A DNA stretch of 9,363 nucleotides from an uncultured Candidatus Methylacidiphilales bacterium (lineage in GTDB: Bacteria > Verrucomicrobiota > Verrucomicrobiia > Methylacidiphilales > CALFVM01), in assembly GCA_937928665.1 (NCBI GenBank), contig CALFVM010000276.1, forward strand, positions 1-9,363, written 5' to 3'. How positions within the stretch are numbered: position 1 is the stretch's first letter; each line of letters begins with the position of its first letter. The notes under the pieces are model-generated. The model was not told the origin of the DNA and ran no database searches. It saw only the letters and a program-made list of their open reading frames with translations. The position numbers were made by a program, and so were the translations under genes. Below are positions 1-5,930 of the stretch, piece after piece.

Positions 1-47
1 CTTCGCGTCTTGGCGTGAGACACCCTGCCTTCCCAAGCCCACACCCC

Positions 48-64
48 GGCGGTCAAAGACCGCC
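48..64. repeat. Perfect hairpin inside repeat copy A
   Basis: GGCGGTC (48-54) and GACCGCC (58-64) are exact reverse complements around an AAA loop. There is no following T-run on either strand, so an intrinsic terminator is unlikely. The equivalent hairpin in copy B keeps all seven pairs, two of them as G-T (G-U) wobbles, which suggests the fold matters. The GGCGGT/ACCGCC arms recur at 8782-8800. Confidence 0.75.
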
Positions 65-83
65 CCCGCAGAAAACCATCTCA

Positions 84-154
84 CCGTGAAGACCATGAAG
101 TTCGTGAAGGTTCAGGGCCGAGGAATCTCTTCATGCGCTGCACGCTCTTCACGG
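84..154. repeat. Long interrupted inverted repeat in copy A
   Basis: CCGTGAAGA (84-92) pairs with TCTTCACGG (146-154), and CATGAAG (94-100) pairs with CTTCATG (129-135), giving a two-part stem with an asymmetric internal loop. Copy B has the corresponding arms in the same order. The fold could form as a cruciform or in RNA. No function can be read from it. Confidence 0.6.
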
Positions 155-297
155 AAAATCAGGTTCCGCACCTTCTGTGCGCTCTTGGTTTCTCGCCTGC
201 TTTTCCCTAGCCAACCGCAAGTGGTCCCCATCCCTCGGGCCTGTTACCCGGCCTCCCGGTAGCCGCGACCGTGCGAAAGTTTTGGGTCGCCCTTCGG

Positions 298-312
298 CCT
301 ATCTTGGATAGG
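298..312 (+). promoter_or_regulatory. Small inverted repeat overlapping the presumed ribosome binding site of the phosphatase gene
   Basis: CCTATC (298-303) and GATAGG (307-312) are exact reverse complements around TTG. The right arm includes the best Shine-Dalgarno-like stretch, GGATAGGG (306-313), which lies nine bases before the ATG at 323. A 6-bp stem with a 3-base loop could partly mask it. The structure is seen; a regulatory role is only inferred and it may be chance. Confidence 0.3.
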
Positions 313-322
313 GTGCCGGGTG

Positions 323-1087
323 ATGACGACCTCAGACCTCTTGTCGGCCTGGCTTGACCTGGCTGTCACGGTCGCCCGGGAGGCCGGTGCGCAGGTTCGG
401 GCTGCGTTTGGCGGCGAGCTGATTGTGGACGAAGCTCATGCTCACGACATCAAGCTTCGGCTCGACGTCGAAACGCAGGCGTTTATCGAGTCCCGACTGC
501 TCGGCAGTTACCCGGACCACAAGCTTCTTGGAGAGGAGGGCGGGGACGGCTCCAACGGAGTGGGAGCGGAGTGGATCGTTGATCCGATTGATGGAACGGT
601 CAACTTAAGCTACGGAATCCCTCACTTCTGCGTATCGATTGCGTGTCGTCTGGATGGGGTGACCCGGGTCGGAGCCATCTATGACCCGATGCGGGACGAG
701 ATGTTCACCGCAAGACTTGGGGGCGGCGCGTTTTTGAACGGGCGACCGATGCGGGTTTCCAGCCGGAGTGCCCTAGCAGAAGCGGCCCTTTCTCTCGGGT
801 TTTCCAAAAGTCATGAAACCTTGGTCAAGTGCCTGGAGCTTTACCAGTTTTACGGACCCCGGACGCGGAAACTACGGGCCATGGGCTCGGCAGCGCTTGA
901 TTTGGCCTATATCGCGGCCGGACGACTGGACGGGTACATTGAGCAGGGGATCAACCTTTGGGACATTGCGGCCGGGCAATTGATGGTTGAGGAGGCGGGT
1001 GGTAAAGTAAACTTAACACCTAAACCCCAACCAAACCACTTTCATATCGTGGCGTCTAATGGCCGAGTTGATTTAACATTGCATTGA
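323..1087 (+). CDS. Inositol monophosphatase family protein (Mg-dependent sugar/inositol phosphate phosphatase)
   Basis: Predicted cytosolic phosphatase of the IMPase/FBPase superfamily, hydrolysing a small phosphomonoester such as inositol 1-phosphate by a metal-ion mechanism. Numbering from an alternative GTG at 320 (255 residues, normal for the family): the GEE motif at 71-73, WIVDPIDGT at 85-93 with metal ligands D88 and D91, and LWDIAAGQ at 213-220 with D215 followed by EEAGG. These are the two signature IMPase motifs and the expected Glu/Asp ligands. The first conserved segment reads KLRLD (45-49) where many relatives have a V-T-x-x-D type sequence. I prefer the ATG at 323, which lies nine bases after GGATAGGG (306-313). 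It is the only plus-strand gene, it converges on the TPR gene, and direct repeats lie on both sides. The substrate cannot be fixed: SuhB-like, histidinol-phosphate and other sugar phosphatase activities occur in this family. Confidence 0.93.
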   Translation: MTTSDLLSAWLDLAVTVAREAGAQVRAAFGGELIVDEAHAHDIKLRLDVETQAFIESRLLGSYPDHKLLGEEGGDGSNGVGAEWIVDPIDGTVNLSYGIPHFCVSIACRLDGVTRVGAIYDPMRDEMFTARLGGGAFLNGRPMRVSSRSALAEAALSLGFSKSHETLVKCLELYQFYGPRTRKLRAMGSAALDLAYIAAGRLDGYIEQGINLWDIAAGQLMVEEAGGKVNLTPKPQPNHFHIVASNGRVDLTLH

Positions 1088-1205
1088 GGCGAATGACGTG
1101 ATGGTCGGGCACACTTCGGTCCTGACACCCGGGGCGTGGTTCTCCCGAGCGTTCCCTTCAGGCGTCTTGCCGTGAGCACCCTTGCCCCCTCCTATCTCTA
1201 CCACC

Positions 1206-1222
1206 GGTGGTCACAGACCGTC
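1206..1222. repeat. Hairpin inside repeat copy B
   Basis: GGTGGTC (1206-1212) faces GACCGTC (1216-1222) around ACA. Five Watson-Crick and two G-T (G-U) wobble pairs keep the seven-pair stem found perfectly paired at 48-64. It sits 36 bases before the shared 26-base block, exactly as in copy A. Confidence 0.6.
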
Positions 1223-1242
1223 CCGACAAAAAGCCATCTCCC

Positions 1243-1302
1243 CGTGAAGACCATGAAGTTCGTGAAGATTCAAAGCCACACCCCCTCTTCATTCTCTTCA
1301 CG
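1243..1302. repeat. Long interrupted inverted repeat in copy B
   Basis: CGTGAAGA (1243-1250) pairs with TCTTCACG (1295-1302), and ATGAAG (1253-1258) pairs with CTTCAT (1287-1292), separated by a 2x2 internal loop and closing a 28-base loop. This is a tidier version of the stem in copy A. Confidence 0.6.
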
Positions 1303-1375
1303 CTTTTCACCGTAACCCCCGTGTCCCACTCTCCGTGCCTTCTGGACACTCTGTGGTCCTAACCCGCCTTCCCCC

Positions 1376-1399
1376 CTTGGCGTCTTCGCGTCTTGGCGT
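1376..1399. repeat. Tandem octamer array, three CTTSGCGT units
   Basis: CTTGGCGT (1376-1383), CTTCGCGT (1384-1391) and CTTGGCGT (1392-1399) follow each other without gaps and are trailed by GAGACTC. The last two units plus GAGAC are identical to 1-21 at the left edge. On the reverse strand this reads as the ACGCSAAG-type repeat seen between genes of many bacteria (recalled from general knowledge, not searched). Confidence 0.8.
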
Positions 1400-1424
1400 G
1401 AGACTCAATTCTGAGCCTCAGTCG

Positions 1425-1907
1425 TCAGCAATCCGGGTGCGCAGCCCAGAGGGGGTCGAGATCGCGGTCGACGTGGGAGATGTCAGCCCAGCGTTCGTCG
1501 GCGGCGATCGCCTGGTTGAGATGTTCGCGGGCCCTTTCCAGTTCACCAAGCTGAGCGGAGTAGCAGGCAAGCTGAAAAAGGAGGTGACCGTTCTCTGGAA
1601 ACTTGGCGAGTGCCCGTTCCAGGATGTTGCGGGCGGGAACCAGACCGACGGAGTGGCGGGTGGCGTCGGCAAGGTGGACCCACCATTCGTAGACGTCAGG
1701 GTTGGACTCGACCCGGGCCCGCGCACGGTCACGCATGTCTTCCCAGCGGCGGGCACGCCGAAAAATTTCCATTCTCAAAGCGTCGGCTTCGGGGGACGGG
1801 CAAGCTGAGCGTCCGCCCCCATCGAGTTCGGCGAGAGCTTCGTCATAGAGACCGAGCTCGGCGAAGCCGATGGCCGCCCGCAAGGCACGTCGATCATCCG
1901 GTGTCAT
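1425..1907 (-). CDS. Small TPR-like protein of unknown function
   Basis: 160 residues with no signal peptide or membrane segment, so probably cytosolic. It is built of helix pairs typical of tetratricopeptide repeats: about 8-30 (with GLYDEALAELDG), 41-70, 74-104 (with PARNILERALAKFP) and 107-138 (with ACYSAQLGELERAREHLNQA). The last two fit the TPR pattern of small residues and the P at the helix end best. The C-terminus VDRDLDPLW resembles the end of other small TPR proteins, where a final D-x-D-L-x-x-L segment caps the array. TPRs mediate protein contacts; no partner or enzymatic function is evident. It follows smc by 160 bases on the same strand and could be read through from it, but I see no functional link. 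The ATG at 1907 has no good Shine-Dalgarno; it is chosen because the first repeat begins a few residues later. Confidence 0.8.
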   Translation of the reverse strand: MTPDDRRALRAAIGFAELGLYDEALAELDGGGRSACPSPEADALRMEIFRRARRWEDMRDRARARVESNPDVYEWWVHLADATRHSVGLVPARNILERALAKFPENGHLLFQLACYSAQLGELERAREHLNQAIAADERWADISHVDRDLDPLWAAHPDC

Positions 1908-2067
1908 CCCAGACTTTACGCAAGTTTGAGAGAAATGCGAATGGGCGGTCGGGCGTTCCGGAGAGGTCCGGGAGCGAAGGTTCCCGGGAAAAAGGGTTCC
2001 TCTAGGGTTGGCTATCTCGGATGCCGGGAAGGTAAAACCTGTTCGCCAAGCGACCGCACCCGATCCT

Positions 2068-5000
2068 TCAGACGGTGCCGCGCACGGAATCCGCGATGGT
2101 GGGCACGTCTCCTTCGGGGAAGAGGGGGGTTTCTTCGCGTCGGGCCAGTTTGATGGAGACCATCTTGGAAACGCCGTGTTCTTCCATGGTCACGCCGTAG
2201 AGGACATCGGCACTGCTGATGGTCCGTTTGTTGTGGGTGATGACAACAAACTGGCTTTGCGTGACAAACCGCTGAAGAATCCGAATGAACCGGCTGATGT
2301 TGGATTCGTCCAAGGGAGCGTCCATTTCATCGAGCACACAGAACGGGCTCGGTTTGACCATGTAGATGGAGAAAAGGAGGGCGACCGCGGTCATGGTTTT
2401 TTCTCCGCCGGAGAGGAGGGAGATGGATTGAAGCTGTTTGCCGGGCGGCCGGGCCACGATTTCGATGCCGGATTCCAACGGGTCGCCGGAATCGACCAGC
2501 GTCAGTTCGGCTTTTCCGCCGCCGAAAAGTTCCACGAACATCTCGGTAAAGTTCTGCTGAATCTTGGCAAAAGTTTCCCGGAACATGACCAGAGTGGTTT
2601 CATTGATTTTTTGAATAGCCTCCAACAACTGCTGCTTGGAAGTGGTCAGGTCGCGTTCCTGCGTTTCCAAAAAGGCCAGGCGCTGTTCGAGTTCCTCGAA
2701 CTCGGCGATGGCCTCAACATTGACCGGCCCCATCCCGTCAATTTTGGCCTGGAGTTCCTGAACTTCCCGCCGGGCGGCTTCCCGATCGGCAATCTCCAGC
2801 TCCGGCACCGGTTCGGGCGGGGTGGGCGCAAACGCAGCCGTTGTCTCGGCTTGAACCTCCCCCGCCGTTACGTCCGGCGCGGCACCTTCGGTCGATGCGG
2901 GAGAGTCGGTTACCTCAAGCCAGGCCGGGCCGGTGCCCCGGCCGCTCATGTCTGGGGCGGGCTGTTTTTCTTCAAGCTCAACCTGGTAGTTCCGGGCAAC
3001 CCGCTCGACCAGTGCCTTGAGGTGAAGCCGCTGCTCCGCCATGGCAATTTCTTCTTTGCCCTTGACCTGTTGAAGTTCGCTCAGCCGACGGCGATCGGTC
3101 CGGGCAGCCTCGTCCAGAGCGGCGAACCGGGCCTGGATTTCACCCCGCCTGGCCCGCTCGGCTTCCAGCTCGGCGGTTACCGCAGCCAGCTCCGTGCGGG
3201 CTTCATGGATGCCTGCTTCCATCCGCGCAATGGTTTCGCGGGCGGTGGCAATCTTCTCCCGGTCCTCAGCGGATTCCCGTTCCCGGGCGGCCATGGCATC
3301 GGCCAGCTCAGCCTTGCGGCTGTGGAGGGATTCGACCTGGAGGGCGACACTTTTGCGCTGCTGCTCCACCGATGCGAGCTGAACACGGGCGTCGGAGAGC
3401 CGGGCGGCCTCGCGCTCAGCCGCGGCGTTGAGTTCGGCCAGGCGTCCGGCAAACTGCTCCAGTTCGGACGTCTTCTCCGCATGCCCGGCCCGAAGCCGGT
3501 TGGCGGCTTCGACCAGAACCGCTTCCTGCTCGCGCCCCCGCGCTTCCTGTTCCTGAAGCATAGCCCGCTCCCGGACAAAGGCCTCCAGACGGCGTGCCCC
3601 TTCTTCTTTCTGGCGGGCGAGTCCTTTTACCTCGAATCGAAGGGCGGCCAGTGCGCCTTCGACCGAACGGCGTTCCTGATCCATTTCATCCAAAGCCCGG
3701 GTGGCCGTATCGACCTCAGCCCGGAGTGCCTCAACCCGCTGGGCCTTTTCTCCCAGCCCGCTTTCCGCTTCCGCCAACTCGGCCTCAATCGCACGGAGAT
3801 CATTTTCGGTGGCCAGGAGAGACTGGCCCTGGTGCTCCCGCTTTCCGCGAAGCATCCACCCGTCCGCATGAAAAATCTCGCCTTCCCGGGTCACGACGGT
3901 CAGGTGCGGATCGCGGCAGCGGACTGCCTCAGCATCAACGGCGGTGGCCACAACGCAATGGTGACGGAGCAACTGTCGGAGCCAGGCAGCAGCGGGCGGG
4001 GCGAGATCGACCAAATGGAGCACCGATTCGGGCGGCAGATCCGGGCTTGGGGCAGGACCGTCCGGAGGCAGGCAGACAAGCGTGGCCGAGCCGGTCTGAC
4101 CCAGAGCCTCCAGCATCGGCTTGACCGCTTCAGGCCGGTCCACCACGAGCGCCTCCCAGGCCGCGCCCAGGCAAAGTTCCACGGCGTCTTCGAAACCCGG
4201 TTTGGCCCGGATCGAGTCGAGCAGAGGCCCGGCGATGCCCTGGCCCTGAAACTGTTCCAGCAAGCGACGGGACCCGGCCGAAAATCCGGTGCGGGAAGCG
4301 ACCAACCGTTTGAGGGCGTCGCGCCGGGCCACGAGCCGCCCGATGCGGGCTTCGGTTTCCTGCAGACTCTGACGGGCACGGGTCATGGCGTCGCGGGCGG
4401 CTGCGAGTGCGGCTTGGCCGCTTTCCCGACGCCCGACCAGAGTATCAAGCCGGGCCTGGGCCTCGGATTCGCGCCCGGCCAATTCGCGCAGCATCGTTTC
4501 TAGCTCGGCGGCGTGGCTCCGACCGGCCGCTTCTTCGCGGTCAAGCTCCGCCACCCGGGCCAGGCAGGTGTTCCGCTGCATTTCAATGGCGGAGAGTCGG
4601 CCCTGGGAGGCGTTGAGTTCGGCCGCCAATCGGTTGGCCTCGCGTTCGATCTCCCCACGTTCTCGCAAGGCAGCTCCGACGCCAGTCCGGGCACTTTCAT
4701 GCGCGGCCTGGCTTTCTGCGGCGATCCGGCGAGCCTCCGTCTCACGGCCGTCCAGGTCAGCCAGATCAGTTGACGCAGCGGTGAGCTGGTCTTCCAACGT
4801 TTTGATTTTCTCCTCGGAGGCGGCGCGCTCCAGCCGGTTCTTTTCAATGCGCGCCTCCATTTCGGCAATCCGTTCGAGGCTGTTCCGGATGTGGGTTTCG
4901 TTTTGGGCGATTGTGTTCTCGGCCCGGTTTCGTCGCCCTTCCAACCCTTGCAGGGTCAGGTCGCAGTTCTCGAGATCAACCCGGGCCTGGCGTGCCTCGG

Positions 5001-5799
5001 CTTCCCGGGCCGCCACCTCAGTTTCCACCGATCCAAACTCAAGCTCCAACTGCCGGACTCTTTCCTCCCCAAGGCGCAACCCGTCCCGGAGTTCCCGAAA
5101 ATCAAGCCGGGCCAAATTGGTGTCGAGAAGTCGGAGGCGGTCAAAGACCTCCCGGAACCGCCGGGCCTTGGCGGCCTGACGCTGGAGCGAGCCGAGCTGG
5201 CGGCGGACTTCCTTGATAATGTCGGAAACACGGAGGAGGTTCGCCTCGGTGGCCTCGAGTTTGCGCAGGGCTTCTTTGCGCTGGCTTTTGAACCGGGTGA
5301 TGCCCGCCGCTTCTTCAAAGACCGCCCGGCGATCGTCTGGTTTTGAGGAAAGAATCAGGTCGATCTTGCCCTGCTCCATGATCGAGTAGGCGCTCCGCCC
5401 AATGCCCGTGTCCATGAAGAGCTGATGAATATCCCGCAGGCGGCACGGCGTCTTGTTGATCTCGTATTCCCCGGCACCATCCCGGAAGACCCGGCGGGTC
5501 ACCGCCACGTCGTGATACTCCGTCCCCAGTGCCGCCTCGCACTCGGAAAAGGTCAGAGTCACCTCCGCCATGGCCAGTGCCTTCCGGCTGTCGGTCCCGC
5601 CAAAAATGACATCCTGCATATTGCCGCCACGCAGTGCCTTGGCCGATTGCTCACCCAAGGCCCACCGGATGGCATCGAGCACATTGCTTTTGCCGCAGCC
5701 ATTCGGCCCGACAATCGCGGTGACCCCTTTGTGAAACTCAATGTGGGTCTTATCGGCAAACGATTTGAAGCCGGCGATGTCGAGCGACTTGAGAAACAT
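2068..5799 (-). CDS. smc: Chromosome segregation protein SMC
   Basis: Bacterial condensin ATPase, 1243 residues, slightly longer than the usual 1150-1200. With ScpA/ScpB (not in this window) SMC dimers organise and help segregate the chromosome. The N-terminal head has Walker A GPNGCGKS (31-38), a Q-loop in SIMEQGKID and the SMC-typical FEEAAGITRFKSQRKEA. Coiled coil runs to about 515, the hinge follows (about 515-670, starting near GIAGPLLDS at 521), and a second coiled coil runs to about 940. The C-terminal head has GPVN (1024-1027), the ABC signature LSGGEK (1129-1134), Walker B VLDE (1155-1158) and the D-loop DAPLDESN. Residues about 945-1000 are an unusual Pro/Ala/Thr/Glu-rich insert. 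The start MFLKSLDIAGFKSF matches the family's N-terminus; no Shine-Dalgarno precedes it. It is separated from upstream and downstream genes by 131 and 160 bases, so it may have its own promoter. Confidence 0.97.
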   Translation of the reverse strand: MFLKSLDIAGFKSFADKTHIEFHKGVTAIVGPNGCGKSNVLDAIRWALGEQSAKALRGGNMQDVIFGGTDSRKALAMAEVTLTFSECEAALGTEYHDVAVTRRVFRDGAGEYEINKTPCRLRDIHQLFMDTGIGRSAYSIMEQGKIDLILSSKPDDRRAVFEEAAGITRFKSQRKEALRKLEATEANLLRVSDIIKEVRRQLGSLQRQAAKARRFREVFDRLRLLDTNLARLDFRELRDGLRLGEERVRQLELEFGSVETEVAAREAEARQARVDLENCDLTLQGLEGRRNRAENTIAQNETHIRNSLERIAEMEARIEKNRLERAASEEKIKTLEDQLTAASTDLADLDGRETEARRIAAESQAAHESARTGVGAALRERGEIEREANRLAAELNASQGRLSAIEMQRNTCLARVAELDREEAAGRSHAAELETMLRELAGRESEAQARLDTLVGRRESGQAALAAARDAMTRARQSLQETEARIGRLVARRDALKRLVASRTGFSAGSRRLLEQFQGQGIAGPLLDSIRAKPGFEDAVELCLGAAWEALVVDRPEAVKPMLEALGQTGSATLVCLPPDGPAPSPDLPPESVLHLVDLAPPAAAWLRQLLRHHCVVATAVDAEAVRCRDPHLTVVTREGEIFHADGWMLRGKREHQGQSLLATENDLRAIEAELAEAESGLGEKAQRVEALRAEVDTATRALDEMDQERRSVEGALAALRFEVKGLARQKEEGARRLEAFVRERAMLQEQEARGREQEAVLVEAANRLRAGHAEKTSELEQFAGRLAELNAAAEREAARLSDARVQLASVEQQRKSVALQVESLHSRKAELADAMAARERESAEDREKIATARETIARMEAGIHEARTELAAVTAELEAERARRGEIQARFAALDEAARTDRRRLSELQQVKGKEEIAMAEQRLHLKALVERVARNYQVELEEKQPAPDMSGRGTGPAWLEVTDSPASTEGAAPDVTAGEVQAETTAAFAPTPPEPVPELEIADREAARREVQELQAKIDGMGPVNVEAIAEFEELEQRLAFLETQERDLTTSKQQLLEAIQKINETTLVMFRETFAKIQQNFTEMFVELFGGGKAELTLVDSGDPLESGIEIVARPPGKQLQSISLLSGGEKTMTAVALLFSIYMVKPSPFCVLDEMDAPLDESNISRFIRILQRFVTQSQFVVITHNKRTISSADVLYGVTMEEHGVSKMVSIKLARREETPLFPEGDVPTIADSVRGTV

Positions 5800-5844
5800 G
5801 GTGGAAAAGGAAAGAAAGCCAGGGCGGAAAGTTCAAGGCAAAAC

Positions 5845-5860
5845 CCACAATATCTTGTGG
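5845..5860. promoter_or_regulatory. Operator-like palindrome upstream of smc
   Basis: CCACAA (5845-5850) and TTGTGG (5855-5860) are exact reverse complements around TATC, ending 45 bases before the smc start codon at 5799. It lies in the 131-base gap between smc and the preceding gene and is AT-richer than its surroundings, as expected for a promoter region. I cannot place convincing -35/-10 boxes with normal spacing. It could be a transcription-factor site or chance. Confidence 0.3.
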
Positions 5861-5930
5861 CTGACAACCAGATCCGACCCCGCCGGCTGTGGTTCAAGCC
5901 TCTCCACACCGCCACCGAACACCCGCCGGG

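Larger units (their letters stand above)
1..207. repeat. Composite intergenic repeat, copy A (left end cut by window edge)
   Basis: Imperfect direct copy of the element at 1162-1406. In order it holds two octamers of form CTTSGCGT (1-8 and 9-16) followed by GAGAC; a perfect hairpin GGCGGTC-AAA-GACCGCC (48-64); a 26-base block (84-109) identical to 1242-1267; complementary arms to that block (CTTCATG 129-135 and TCTTCACGG 146-154); and a looser block, TTCCGCACCTTCTGTG, that aligns with copy B at about 1330-1345. The hairpin-to-block spacing (36 bases) is the same in both copies. No coding capacity is supported. The first CTTSGCGT unit present in the other array is presumably just off the left edge. 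Confidence 0.8.
1162..1406. repeat. Composite intergenic repeat, copy B
   Basis: This element fills most of the 337-base gap between the convergent phosphatase and TPR genes. It begins with a degenerate octamer (GCGTCTTGCCGTGAG at 1162-1176), then has the hairpin at 1206-1222, the 26-base block (1242-1267) identical to 84-109, its complementary arms (CTTCAT 1287-1292, TCTTCACG 1295-1302), a TCCGTGCCTTCTGGAC block (1332-1347), and ends with three tandem octamers CTTGGCGT-CTTCGCGT-CTTGGCGT (1376-1399) plus GAGACTC. Bases 1384-1404 are identical to 1-21, so the octamer module appears at both ends of the unit. It stops about 20 bases before the TPR stop codon. Nothing else is seen in 1088-1161, and no convincing U-tailed terminator is present. 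Confidence 0.8.

Noticed and set aside
1088..1161. Search for an intrinsic terminator after the phosphatase gene
   Set aside because: Only weak, mismatched pairings such as GGTCGGGCAC with GTCCTGAC were found, with no following T-run.
1158..1349. Short minus-strand open frame over repeat copy B
   Set aside because: It consists wholly of the repeat modules. The repeats are better explained as non-coding elements, and copy A does not preserve the frame (linker lengths differ by one base).
1335..1808. Plus-strand open frame opposite the TPR gene
   Set aside because: The minus-strand frame has TPR helix patterning, while this one begins inside the repeat and shows no family resemblance.
1978..2004. 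Possible terminator between smc and the TPR gene (TTCCCGGGAA palindrome at 1981-1990 near an A-run)
   Set aside because: The palindrome has no loop, and the neighbouring GGGTTCC has no matching arm, so no proper stem plus U-tail can be drawn.
2008..4503. Very long open frame on the plus strand opposite smc (831 codons)
   Set aside because: It lies antisense to a clear, full-length SMC reading frame and its translation is Gly/Phe/Arg-rich without a recognisable domain. GC-rich coding DNA often leaves such open antisense frames.
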